This document shows positions 21,522 through 32,844 of a DNA stretch of 64,000 nt, one piece after another. The number at the start of each line of letters is the position of its first letter. Position 1 is the first letter of the stretch. Below the pieces are notes generated by a model. That model saw only the letters and a list, made by a program, of their open reading frames with translations. It had not been told where the DNA came from and searched no databases. The DNA comes from Schizophyllum amplum (Eukaryota; Basidiomycota; Agaricomycetes; Agaricales; Schizophyllaceae): positions 1 through 64,000 of the forward strand of contig VDMD01000117.1 in assembly GCA_007026445.1 (NCBI GenBank). Direction: 5' to 3'. Position numbers and translations under genes: made by a program.

Positions 21522-23824
21522 AACTCACCGGCCTTTATACTGGGCGAGACGGACCCGCTCCCGCCCGCGCTGTACCTCGCTACGCAACGCTCAGTCATCC
21601 ATCAGGATACGCCGGGTAGCACGCGGCGATGACGCCCGACGTTTGAGGCCGAGATCTGGACCTCGAAAAGCGGAAGATTCGGGGAGAGCGCGTAAACGCG
21701 CTCCCTGCACCGGCGCTGCCCTGGGCCGCACGTCAGCCTGGCTGCAACAGAGTTCAGTGGAAACATACCGCTCCGGACATGGGCGGCCATACCGGAAGTC
21801 ATAGACGAAGAAGTGGAAGTTCTGGCGGGTGGCTTTGGGAGACGCGCCACAGCGCGTCCAAGTCGTTCTGCACCGTGCTCGCTGCCCGCGTCGTTCAGCA
21901 GAGTAGTCCAAAGGCGTTGAGAAACGTGCCTTGAGTGACTCGTAACGCGTGACGAAGCCGCCGCGCCGCGACAAGTCCAGGACGGTCGAGCTGGTTGTTG
22001 AACTTGAGAGATCAGTGAAATCCCCTTCGGGAAGTGCTTGACTCTTTGAAAGGCGGCGCGCACGTCGCCCGCCTCGTCAACGCCGTCGCGCCCTTCGCCT
22101 TGACCACAAAATAATTCCTCGTCATCGACGACACGTGTGCCCGGGTTTTCGAGGGAATGGGCGCAAAACGCGCCCTGTGAGTGAGGAGGAACAGCGCAGA
22201 GCGACGGCGAGCGCAGCGTCGCCCCCGTCGCCTCGCATCACGTTTCCATCAATCTGATGGCATATGTCAGCGCCCAGAACCCGGTAACTGAGCTCAGAAA
22301 CGCACCAGATTCCGACGGAAGAAGCGGAAGGGCGGAATGACCGCGTAGAGGAATGGCGCTATTGCGAGCGTGGACGAGGTTCGGCGGGCGGCGCGTCATC
22401 GCGAACATGTTCGGGCGGACCTCGGAGGACGGAATCGTAGAAGCGATGCTGTCAGCCGGAAGACTGGGCGCGTGGTGAAGTAGAGACAGAGGAGGAGGGG
22501 TCGTGCATAACGAGCTGAGGAAGGCGCGAAGGTGCGGTTTGCGACCTGGAGCGTCAGGGGGTATATCGTTAGACTAGAATGAGTCATCGCGGACGCCAGC
22601 ACGGGCTCGGACGAACATGATACGGACGCACCAAAACCGACGCCACATAACAAAATGGCCCTTGTTCGCCATATAGCACAAGTTCGAGGCCGAAGATGGA
22701 CGATCGGTGAGCGGGAATCGTGTTCTGAGCACTAGACAAACAGGTTTTGAGACTGGAATATTTGGGTTTTGGGAGACAACTTCTCGACCCAAGGACGTCG
22801 AGTTTTGCATGCAAAACTCCTCGACCTTCAAGAACGATAAGGAAGGACGTCGATCCCGCTCATCGGTACTTGCTGCGCGTGTTCTAGGGGTTCATAACGT
22901 TCAGCTCGACTGCCTGCGACCCATCCCTGGTGTCATACCGAGGCTGGGCGTCCTTCGAGAACTGGGTGCGCCAGGTGCGCGCCACTCGAGACTCTTTCAT
23001 AATTTACGAGGGATCCCGTCGGAATTTAGATTTCGATCTTTCGAGATGGGTATATTCAAATGCAATGAAGACGCTGGAGTCGTCGCCGAGGCGAGAGACA
23101 AGGACGATGAGCGGGAAGCGAAGATGGCGGCGCGGGACGAGAGAGATCGGAACTCGGCCCGCGTCGCGTGCGCCTTCCGATTTCGATTTTCGCCAAGTCC
23201 CTCTCGACCACCATGGGTCCTCAGCACGTTTCGCACCCACCGACGCCTTTGATTCAGGGCAATGTCATATGATGATATTCTATGTACTCAAACGTGTCCT
23301 GGCGCGCTCGACGCCCAAGTCAATGGCGCGCTTATTTTGCCGCGTTGTCCGTCCTCCCGACGCTCCAGCCCTGCCCGCCGTGCCGTCTGCAGCGCCGTTC
23401 CGAGTCCTCATCGCACCGGGAACTCACGGTGGTGCCGACGGCCTGGCGAGCGCGACTGAAGCGTCGGGAAGCGGGAAAACGTGGCCCGACAAGCGGCACT
23501 CGTGCCCGAGCCGTCCCCGTCGTCCATGACGCTGCCGTACACAGCGGCACGAAACATGCCGCATGAGATGACCGGGCAGCATCCCAAAGCGGAATCATTC
23601 AAGATTCCACGCTCAGGGTATGCCGTTTGATCGGTCGCGTAGGTAAGTTTTTTGCTCATGTCCTGCTTTTTCCCCGCCATTCCCGTTCCCCCAGTCGCCG
23701 AGTCGACGTCTACCTCGGCGTGTTTCCCCCTGCGCGTCATGTACACCGTGCTGATAGTTGACTCAGTCGTCTACCGAACGCACTCAACCTCCCATACCCA
23801 CCACCCCAACGTGTCCGTCATGCG
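21522..23824. other. Unannotated end of repeat unit, copy B
   Basis: Copy of 9601-11905: a possible decayed minus-strand gene (21522-22250) and overlapping plus-strand open frames without known domains (22707-23252, 22930-23529). The only differences seen from copy A are one-base changes in G/C runs near 22143 and 22500. Confidence 0.3.
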
Positions 23825-24017
23825 CAACGTCCGCTACAACACACTCGACATCGTTCTCAACGGCGACCGCGGCACGCTCATCGCCCCACGCCCACCTGGT
23901 CGGCCCTCGCCCCGTCGCGTCCCTCCCCATCGTGCCCAGCATCGTCGCGGACTTCTCCGGCCGCTGTCGCCATGGCAACACCGTCCCCCATTCCGCCTAC
24001 GCCCGTCTACCCGGTGC

Positions 24018-25755
24018 CATTTGCCCCATTTGCCGGTCCAAGCGGAGGCGTTTCCGGCGAGGTTTCCAAGCCCAAAATCGATGCAAACCGAGGTCATTTT
24101 GCCAAATATCCGCGCGGGAATTTTCGAGGACGTCTGCGACACACTCGGGGAGGCGAGGAGGCATTGGGGAGCGCGGCGGGCGGCGCGCAGCGCCGCCGCG
24201 CACTTGCTCAGGTGCGTCTTGTGGTCCCTTCCGGCTCCCAGCGCGCTGACGAATGTTTCTCAGGTGTCCGCGAGGCGGCGTTTACCCCATTTGCCGGTCC
24301 AAGCGGAGGCGTTTCCGGCGAGGTTTTCAAGGTCAAAATCGACGCAAAACGAGGTCGTTTTGTCAAATATCCGCGCGGGAATTTTCGAGGACCTCCGCGA
24401 TGATTCTGTGGGGGCGGGGAGGGAGTTGGGAGCGCGGCGGGTGGCGCGCAGCGCCGCCGCGAGGGTGCGTCAGACGACGTATAGTGAGCTTGGGTGCTCA
24501 CTCGACACTCAGGGTCTTTGTCGCATTCCAGGTGATTCGGTACCGCCCGCCGACTCCTACACTCACCGACTCCTACACTCACCGACTCCTACACACGCCG
24601 ACTCCTCCATTCGCCGGCTCTAGACGACCCGACAGCCCCATTTACCGGTCCAAGCGGAGGCGTTTCCATCCCTCTTTTCGAGGTCAAAAATCGGCCCATT
24701 TTCTCGAATATTCGCGCGGGCGGTTTCGCGGGAGTGCGCGATGGTCTAGCGGGCGTATCCGACGGTCTCGAGAGTGTATGCGACGGCCTCGCGGGGTGAA
24801 GCGGGCCGTCACGGACATTCATGGTGCGTGATTCGTTCCCCCGCGTGTGAAATTGAAGCTGACAAAGTCGTGAAGCAATGTATCGTCGTCCGGCGAGCGG
24901 TGTGTGTGCATTTGCATCCGCCATGCATCTCCTCGCCCTGCCTTCGTCTTCCCCTCCCCTCGTCGTGTATGTCCCCACCTCGTCTTTGCCTTCCTCTCCC
25001 CTCGTCTTAGCCTTCCCCGTTTCGTCGTGCGTTCCCCGCCTCGTCGCATATGTCGCCTCCCCGACACGCATTTCCACCCCCCGACACGCATTTCCGCCCC
25101 CGACACGCGGCCGCCCGCTGCATAGGTCCACGAGGTCGTGAAGCAACGTATCGCCGTCCGGCGAGCGGCGCTTATACGACGGGCGGTGCTTACACGAGGG
25201 GCAGTACTTACACGAGGGCGGCGCTTACACGGGTGCTTACTACACGACGGGCTGTCCTTACAAGACGGGCAGTGCTTACACGACGGGCGGTACTTACCCG
25301 ACGTGGCCTTGATGGCCGAGGACGTCTTTGGCGCTGAGGCGACGAGGGTGTCTTTGGCGCTGAGGGGACGAGGGTGTCTTTGGCGCCGAGACGAGGCGTC
25401 TTTAGCGCCGAGGGGACGAGGGCGTCTTTGGCATTGCGGCGACGAGGCGTCTTTAGCGCTGAGGGCACATGTACACGTGTTGAGGCCGCCGAGGTCGTGA
25501 AGCAATGTATCGCGTTCCCGCGAGCGAGGTTGTCTAGCTCTATGTCGCGTTGACTACTCTCTCAACACATCGACTGCCTTCTCTTGGCGCCGACTGTCTT
25601 TTCATGGTGCCGGCTACTTTCTCAAGGCGCCGACTGCTTTCTCAACGCGCTCGAGTTGGGGCACACTGTCAGCGACTTGCGCGACGATTTTGACGACCCT
25701 GTTGACCCTGCCTTGGCAAATACGCAATGTATCGCCGTCCGCCGAGATGCCTTGA
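24018..25755 (+). repeat. Hairpin elements and minisatellite block, copy C
   Basis: Third version of the repeat-rich head: hairpin elements at 24018-24200 and 24286-24460, a degenerate relative at 24637-24731, and gtgaagcaatgtatcg motifs at about 24870, 25138, 25498 and 25726. It follows copy B base for base except for a C-run difference near 25096. Confidence 0.8.
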
Positions 25756-26823
25756 TGCGCCCGAGTTTGTGAGACTCAATTTGATCGTCGACCTTGTCTC
25801 GTCTTTACCCGGGATTTTGCCTTTTGATGTCGGACGAGCATAGCCGGCGCATTTACGGGTATTTTTACTGACGGGCTCCCTTACTCACGGTGTCCTTACC
25901 GACGGGCTAGAGTGTTTTTGACGGGGTCGAGTATCTGAATTGTACTTACCAATAGACTCGAGTTGTACTTATCGACGGGCTTGAATGCAATGTCTTTGGT
26001 TGCATGTATGCGTTGTTGATTACCTTTGTACTCTTGAATGCATTCCTTTGCTAGTTCGAGACTTGTCTACGTAACATCAGTGTTGTGGGTACCTGGAATA
26101 TGAGGTGATAGCGGGGGTAGCGAGTGCGACGAGCTGCGGGAACCCTGAAGTTGAGGGGCGCCCTGAGTTTCCGGAAATAAAATGATTTTACGGAGGTGGC
26201 GTAGGCAACCGGCGGTACGAGAGTGCAGGGAGTTGAGCAAGGTCGGCGAGAGAGAGGATTACTGGTGGTGGAGGAGGGCGGTGAGGAAGGGGAAAAGGTG
26301 AATGATGTTTTCAAGAAGAAGTAAAGCTGGTAGCCAAAAACGGTGTCCATCGGTCAAGGCGATGGGTCCAAGTATTTGCATACCCTAGCCGGCGGTAGGT
26401 GGTCACGAAAAGGTGACATCGGCGGCAGGATCTGGGATTCGCGGGGGCCATAGGACAAGCAAGCAGGCAGTGAGGGTGGCTAAACTCGCAGGACTTGGTT
26501 TTCGGAAGTATATGTATCAAGGTGTCCAAGTCCGAGGCTTGTAGGTGGCCCACAGCGCCCGGTAGACAAGCTACAAAAGCACTTCTACTCGACTCTAACT
26601 TTTTCCCAAAACGACCTGTAAGCTGCGCCGATAACGCAACTTCAACCGTGTGAAGTCACATCACGGCCCGATCGCTGGCCGATCGCCGCGCCGATCGCGC
26701 GCGCTCATTAGGCGGACGACGCGGCTTGCTGCTTCCCATGACCTTCCCTCGCCTGTCCCACCCTCGCCAGCTGCGGGACAATGGCCCGCCGACCTCGAGA
26801 AGGGCGGCGCGGCGCCGTCGTTC

Positions 26824-28814
26824 ATGGAGTACAACGCAGCACGGACACGGCGCTTCGTCTCGCAGAACCTCAGCTACATCATCATCTTCTCCGCCGTCGT
26901 CGTATTCGTGCGCATCTATACCAGCCGAACGCTCATATCCCTTTCGACCGTGCCCGAGGAGATCGTAGAGGTCGACCCACATCCCATCCCCCAGCTTATT
27001 GCGGACGCGCAAGAGCGCTTTGAGCGCAAAGTCGCGCGGCAGAGCCGGACGCTAGAGGCCGCAGCGGCGGAGTATCGCCGGCGCTACGGACGCAATCCCC
27101 CGAAGGGTTTCGACAAGTGGTGGGCGTTCGCCAAGGACAATGACTTCGTGATGGTGGACGAGTTCGACGGGCTGGTCGACGACCTCGAGCCGTTCTGGGA
27201 GATCTCAGGCGAGGAGCTCGCGCGGCGGGCGCTGCAGGTGCGTGTGAAGCGCGGCGGTCGTGCGTTGAAACTGACATGCAAGCAGACCATTGACCTCCCC
27301 TCTATCGACTGCTGTCGATGCGCGACGGCGTCATTAAGCTGGGTGGTCTTGGGCGAACAGCTCGCACGGCGGGCGCTGCAGGTATGTGTTCAGCGCGACC
27401 TCTGTCTTCACGACACTGACTGGTACTTAGGTGATCAGGCCGACTTGGCCTCCTCCCCCCTCCCACCTTCAAGTCGGTGCAGCCCATGTACAAGCTCGGC
27501 CTCCCCCTCCCCCTCCCATCGTCTACAGCCAGTACGTCGCACTTTACCTCTCAGACTCTGTGCTAACGCGTCTACAGCCCCCCGCCACGCCCCGGCGCGT
27601 CTGGAACTCATGGCGGCGGACCTGCAAGCCCACAGACCCCGCCCGCCAAATCTACTCCGGCACGCGCAACATCTTCTCCCCGCCCCCCGTCGACTACCTC
27701 AATACCAGCAAGACCGCAGTTGAGCTCGATCTGACGTTCGTCAGCGAGACGCCGTCAAAAATCGACTACTGCCAGCAGCCGCAGGACCACTACAGCCAGG
27801 GCCACTTCTTCTCCGACTGGCGTGTCATTCCCATGCTCTACCCCATCTTCTCCCCCGCGAACACCAAGGGCTTTTACGACATCAAGATCCCCAGCCATTA
27901 CTACTACGGCGGCACGAAGGAGTACACGTACGCGTGGGACCAGGAGCACCTCGAGCAGAAGCTCGTGGACGACATGGAGAAGCCGTGGGACGAGAAGAGC
28001 GACAAGATCTTCTGGCGCGGCGCGACGACCGGCGGCGGCGGCAACCCTGCCGGCTTTTCCGCCCAGTACCAGCGCCACCGCTTCCTGCGCATGACCTCGG
28101 ACCAGTCCGACGCCCCGCGGCCCGTCACATTCGCGCACCCGCCCGACTCGACGAACTACACGACCGCGTCCGTGCCCGTGAGCCAGCTGAACGCGGAGTT
28201 GATGGACGCGGCCTTCACGAAGGCGACGAACCCGGGCGAGTACCCCGGCGGGCTCGAGGCGCTGCAGGCGACGCACCGCTTCGCGGACCCCGTCCCGCTG
28301 GGCGCGCACTGGTCGTACAAGTACCTCGTCGATCTCGACGGCATGAGCTACTCCGGGCGCTTCATGTCCTTCCTGGCGAGCGACTCGGTGCCGGTGAAGG
28401 CGACTCTGTACCGCGAGTTCTTCTCCGAGTGGATTGAGCCCTGGGTGCACTTCATCCCCATGTCGCTCAACTACTCGGAGATTTACAACATCCACGCGTA
28501 CTTCTCGGGCGCGCCGCAGGTCGCGCTGACCGTGCTGAACGAGACGATCACCGAGGAGGAAGAGGGCGCTATGACGACGATACAGACGCGTGAACGGCGA
28601 CCAACAGGCGACGAGCGGCTGCACCGAATCGCGCAGGAGGGCAAGCGGTGGAAGAACACTATCGGCCGCAAGGTCGACATGGAGGGTGAGTGTTTGCGCT
28701 CGGTGGGGAATCTGCCTGACTGACGAGACTTCCGCAGTGTATGTCTACAGGCTTTGCCTCGAGTACGCGCGGTTGAGCGCGAGCGACCGGAGTACGATGG
28801 ATTACGTTGGTTGA
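26824..28814 (+). CDS. GT90 (CAP10-like) glycosyltransferase, copy C
   Basis: Type II membrane glycosyltransferase, GT90/CAP10 family; members act in the Golgi and transfer sugars (xylose in Cryptococcus Cxt1/Cap10 relatives) to glycans. ATG 26824 is the first in frame, followed by a membrane anchor (about residues 16-32) and a stem with KWWAFAKDND and DEFDGLVDDLEPFW. The catalytic half has WRGATTGGGG, YLVDLDGMSYSGRF and SEWIEPWVHFIPMSL. Model: 26824-27237, 27286-27381, 27431-28685, 28738-28814 (613 aa). Oddities: the intron spliced in copies A and B (27532-27577 here) must be kept to stay in frame, an LGEQLARRALQ block repeats SGEELARRALQ upstream, and the usual middle segment after LPSID is not recognisable. 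It may be active or in early decay. Confidence 0.7.
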
Positions 28815-29216
28815 TATAGGATATTGGATTTGGGCTGGACCCCGGACGCGACACGTCCTCGCACTATGCACCGACCACTTTCCCTGACACGCTGATGTCG
28901 ATACTGACCCCCTTCCCCCTTACCCTCTGCTGCTTTCACTGATTGCTATGCGACGTACATACTTTAGAGGCTTGTGTAGACTAGTATTTATGGATACCAG
29001 GACTGATCGAATACTAATATTCCTTCCAACCATTTTACCCGTAGTCCCTATGGACACTGTAAATTCGAGCTTTTCTCCATATCGGACAACACTCTTGGGG
29101 AGGGAACGCGCTTGTCCCCGCGAAAGCACTCATCGATGCATCCGGATGCATGGCCCCGGGGACATGTTGAGGAAGTTTTTACTATGTCAGAGCGGCGACT
29201 GTGGCATATTCCACTC

Positions 29217-29395
29217 AGCCTTGAATCTCTTCTCAGCCTTGTGATGGCTTCTTAGCCTTAGAACGTCTTCCCAGCTTGATGATGTCTTCGCGGCCTTGGG
29301 ATGTCTTCCCAGCCTTATGAATGTCTTTCAAGCCTTAGCATCTCCCCTGCCCCCGGGTTTTATACGTCTTTCAAGCCTTAGCATCTCCCCCCCCC
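29217..29395 (+). repeat. About 25-bp degenerate minisatellite
   Basis: Seven or more units of the agccttgggatgtcttccc type lie just beyond the end of the tandem array and downstream of F-box gene 1 (which is on the minus strand). A short relative occurs at 48815-48850, downstream of F-box gene 2, so it belongs to the F-box segmental module. The 29018-29216 stretch holds nothing recognised. Confidence 0.7.
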
Positions 29396-29536
29396 CTCCC
29401 CAGGGCCGTAGCACGTCTTCCCCATCTGTAACACACCTGGGATACAGGAGACAACGCGGGCATCCAGATGGGGGAGGCGGCAATGCGTATAAAGCCTCCA
29501 GACCTTACGGTAAATAGATCAGAATACAATGCTCTG

Positions 29537-31320
29537 TTAGAGACACTCGATCGAGTCATCAACGGATTCGGCATCCGAGTCGTGTATGCTGTAATCCTCT
29601 GGCTTCACCCCCGTCACCACCTCCACGACCCTATTCCACTCTCGCATCCTCCGGTCGAGATCTCCGTGCTCGCGGTAGAAACTGTAATCTAGGTAGCGCA
29701 ATTTTGGGAAGGTGGTCTTCAAGAATTGCGCGACGGCCTCCGTGTCTGTAATGGGCGCGTCGCCAACGTCGAGGTGCGCTAGGCTGTTGTACGGCGGTGG
29801 CGCGCGATTGGGGTCCGGCTGGATGTCTGGGATGCTCCTCGCGTCGAGCGGTAATTCAAGCCTTGCGAGGTACGGACAGCCGCTGGCCAAAGCCAGAAGT
29901 CCGCGCAGCGTACACTTCGGATCGCCCTCCGGACACCCATAGCCGAAGGCGAAAACTTCCAGGCGCGGCCACCAGTCGGCCATTTGCTCGCAGTCCGCGT
30001 CGACCAACATCGTGTCGTGCTTGGTCAAAAATGTGATCTCGCGCATGTCGGGGAATGCGGACAGTGGGCGAAGATCTCCCAGCGAGAGGGAGAATCTGTT
30101 ATACGAGGGGCTCTGGATGTCCAGAACGCGGAGGGAGTGATAGGGTTCGAGTTGAGAGCAGATGAGGCCCAACGTATTGAGCAATGCGTCTTTCGCTGGA
30201 CCGAATCGCTCGTCATCGTCATACCGCGTGTCGTACTGGTTGTCGATGATGCGTATTCCTTCGAGCGGCGTGGGAGTTCGCGAAGTGAGAAGACGGGAGG
30301 CGTCCCTGGGAGGAAGACCCCTGATCTCCAGATGTCGGAGAGAAGGAAAAGCTGGAAATGAATATGCTGCGGAGAGATCGTCCTCAAATTTCTGAACGTC
30401 CTGGCAGCCGTAGCGCAACGTGAGCGACCGCAGTATTGGGTTTTCGGAAAGTGTGCGCAACATGGATATGGTCGCCTGCGCGTAGAAGGCGAGGTCGAGG
30501 TGTCGGAGCTCAGGACAGCGCTCGAGCGCTTTGACGAAGCGGATATCGTAGCGTTTACTCGCATCGCGTCTCCGGTCGAAAGCGAAGTAGTGCCACGGCG
30601 TCACGAGAAGCGAGTTTTCGTGCGCGTATTTTCCCGTATCGACATGCAGCTTAAGTGACCTGAGACGTTGGAAGCGGGGTATGAACGAGTCCGCGTCTGG
30701 GATGAACTGCTCAAGCGCTGTACAGTCCAGGGTGGTGATATACTGGTGCGGGATGAGGAGTGGCAGTAGCTTTGCGTAGAGAGGAAGCTGACTCGAGGGG
30801 GGATCGAGCGTTACTAAGCGCACTCCTGCCAAAAGAGGAATTCCAGGAGGCGGGCAAGCGACTATGGCTTCGAGTGCGGCGTCTGTGCAGCTGGATAACA
30901 TCTGGCACATCCGGTAGGATTTCACATGACGTGCGCGCCTCATAACTTCGGACCAGTCCTCCGGTCGAAGCGGGCGTGTAATGTTCTGTACAGAATCAGT
31001 CAAGGTCAGCCTCACAGGTATACGAGAGAACCTCACAAAGTTCTCGAACCATGTGGAGACTTTGCCCTGTCCGTACTCGTGTGAGGCCTACGATTTGTGA
31101 GTTTCGATATCGTCAAGAAGGAGATAGAGTGACGTACGGTATCCTGCTCCCAAGCATCTTCAGGCAAGAACCTTAGAAGAGGCGGGAGCGTTGCTATCGA
31201 TTCCCAAATCGCTTGGTCCGCCTCCGGATACCATGTCTTGCATACGAGTTTGAGGGGACGCACTTCGGTGATCCATAGATATCTGAAGACCTCGAGCCGG
31301 AGTTCTGGCACGTCAAACAT
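29537..31320 (-). CDS. F-box/LRR-type protein 1
   Basis: F-box protein of the large basidiomycete family; such proteins are substrate adaptors of SCF ubiquitin ligases. Model: 31138-31320, 31037-31087, 29537-30985 (560 aa). Both introns (50 and 51 nt) are canonical and the phases fit. The N-terminus carries the F-box (PELRLEVFRYL..LKLVCKTWYPEADQAIWE, residues 4-41); the rest is leucine-rich with degenerate LRRs (LRSLKLHV, LRSLTLRYG, LRHLEIRG, LARLELPL, LAHLDVGDA). Two paralogues with the same exon pattern lie at 49260-50988 and 52522-54145. This one has the longest C-terminus (acidic tail ending in DSIECL). Substrate unknown. Confidence 0.88.
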
Positions 31321-31430
31321 CGTGCGGTGAGAAATGAGTGCGAGATGCGCAGTCGAGAATAAGAAACCAAAGCCCGCGCCGGGGCCAAGTCTGAAGTCAC
31401 GCCTGTAACGTGTAACGATGACGTGCCATA

Positions 31431-31450
31431 GCCTTCCCGTTCGGGAAGGC
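31431..31450. promoter_or_regulatory. Conserved palindrome upstream of F-box gene 1
   Basis: Perfect 9-bp arms (gccttcccg / cgggaaggc) around tt, about 110 bp upstream of the F-box start and followed by ctttgttcgcg. The same palindrome stands before the other two F-box genes (51144-51161, 54274-54293). Possible binding site of a dimeric factor or a 5' leader hairpin; function is inferred only. Confidence 0.6.
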
Positions 31451-31740
31451 TTTGTTCGCGGCATCTGCTTGCTGATCCCCATTTACGCGGGAAGTTCGGC
31501 GACGTATGCGGCTCTCAGCTTTGTCAACGGGTCAGAAAAAACATACACGAAAAGTTCCCCCCGATTTGGGTGCTCTGTCTGCCATTTTCTGCCGTGCGAG
31601 GTACGACTCGAGTCGGATCGACATGCCACTGGTGACTGGCATGCACGACGATCGAGTTCAAGTCGAGATAGAAATACGTGATTTTGCCTCGCGAGAGTCA
31701 GAGGCAATGACATTTCAAGGTTATGAAGATGTTTATAGCG

Positions 31741-31820
31741 AAAGGGACCCGATTCTGGCGTTCTCGGTCTTGCCAGGTCTAGACTCGAACAACAACCGCT
31801 GCCGGCGAATTCCGGGCGAC
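31741..31820 (+). repeat. Short dispersed repeat before PC-esterase remnant
   Basis: About 80 bp containing agggacccgattctggcg and gaacaacaaccgc..cggcgaattccgg. Related copies lie at 51433-51510 (before the decayed PC-esterase) and 58885-58965 (alone). It looks like a flank carried along by duplication of the F-box/PC-esterase module. Confidence 0.65.
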
Positions 31821-31924
31821 GGCAGTTGTGGCGTGGGATAACTATGTTGGTCGCCGCACTGGCGCCCGAGCAGCTTGGACGACTGTTGAACAACTTGAAC
31901 TTAGACTTGAGCTACTTCTTGACG

Positions 31925-32210
31925 ACTTCTCATCATACCACCATGATCAGTGGCGGTCGGCGGCAGGCACCTCCGTCCAAACGACGTCCCTCTCGCCGCA
32001 GAATCACTCACACCCGCTCGTCCTTAGCCCCACTTCCAGTGAGCCCACTCCTTCTTAGGATTGCTACTCAAATCACACAAGATGCGCGGCTCATCTTGCA
32101 TTCGCTCTATGCTTCGCAGCAGCTGCCCCCGGGTCTGCACCCTCATCCTTATCATCACCCTCTACCTCCCTTTACTTCTGCGCCGAGGACAACGACGAGC
32201 GCTTGAATCG
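31925..32210 (+). pseudogene. PC-esterase gene fragment (5' end only)
   Basis: Matches the 5' flank and first exon of the intact PC-esterase gene at 46485: the stretch from catcataccaccatgatcag through the start codon region (MRG.S.IR.MLRS at about 32083) and the membrane anchor (CTLILII.LYLP). Homology ends near 32210, and the luminal and catalytic parts are missing. It sits divergently from F-box gene 1, as in the other module copies, and is clearly a dead fragment. Confidence 0.8.
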
Positions 32211-32844
32211 GCAATGGCAAAGTTTGGCAGGATCTCGACCAGGTCTCATTGCTCTCAACTTGAAGTCAAACATCATAATCACGTGGTCGTGGGCACGGCC
32301 TTACGGAGCCGAGATCCGAGGTCCTGCCTTTTCTTTCTCTTTCATGACTTCGACAGGACTAGGGCCGCCTCTATCGCACCACAGTACTTAGGGACCCACG
32401 CATAATATACCAAGGAACCTTTCACCATCACGGAAAAACTTCTATGGACACGCCCTGACCTGACTTTGACGCGAAGGGCCAAGGAACCGCATATATGCGT
32501 TCAAGAAAATTCTGTGCGCCTGCATAGCTCTCAGCACATGCTTGATCTGTGGGCTATGCTTTGTGTAGTGGGTGCGTTCAGTCCTGTTATCACCAAAGAC
32601 TTATGTTGATACCACATAGTCGCGTCCACCAGGTCTACGGAGTCACTCATTCGTGGCGATACGCATAATTCATTCAAGAGCGGCAGTTACATGAGATACA
32701 GGAGCGGAGTGAAAACACAGTTTGTACGTGAGTACACGACGAGTGAAGGGATGCATGGACGGTAATGGAGTTCGCATACACATCGCGGTCCGGCCGAGAC
32801 GATACTCATGCAAGACATAGATAGCAAACAAGAAGCCCAGCAGA
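32211..32844. other. Intergenic, nothing recognised
   Basis: About 630 bp between the PC-esterase fragment and the stop codon of the zinc-module gene. No gene, repeat or RNA is recognised. Confidence 0.5.

Larger units (their letters stand above)
11906..23824. repeat. Tandem repeat unit, copy B
   Basis: Second, full-length copy of the 11.92-kb unit. Its left part (11906 to 14266) is the same as copy C, and its right part (14300 to 23824) is the same as copy A. The switch is framed by 14266 (G as in C, T in A) and 14300 (G as in A, C in copy C). It is therefore a chimera of the two flanking units. Gene content mirrors copy A, including the same frameshifted GT90. Confidence 0.93.
23825..29018. 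repeat. Tandem repeat unit, copy C (partial)
   Basis: Third, truncated copy. It matches copy B without visible substitutions up to about 26217, then diverges by substitutions and small replacements (for example 26260-26340) through the GT90 gene. Homology fades after the GT90 stop, reappears at 28970-29018 and ends there. The microsatellite, purine satellite and distal 6 kb of the unit are absent. This copy carries the only GT90 with an unbroken frame. Confidence 0.9.

Noticed and set aside
26650..26823. Upstream extension of GT90 starting at 26650 (and 2816, 14733)
   Set aside because: Begins with GTG, not ATG; the Arg/Pro-rich text precedes a proper ATG followed by the membrane anchor.
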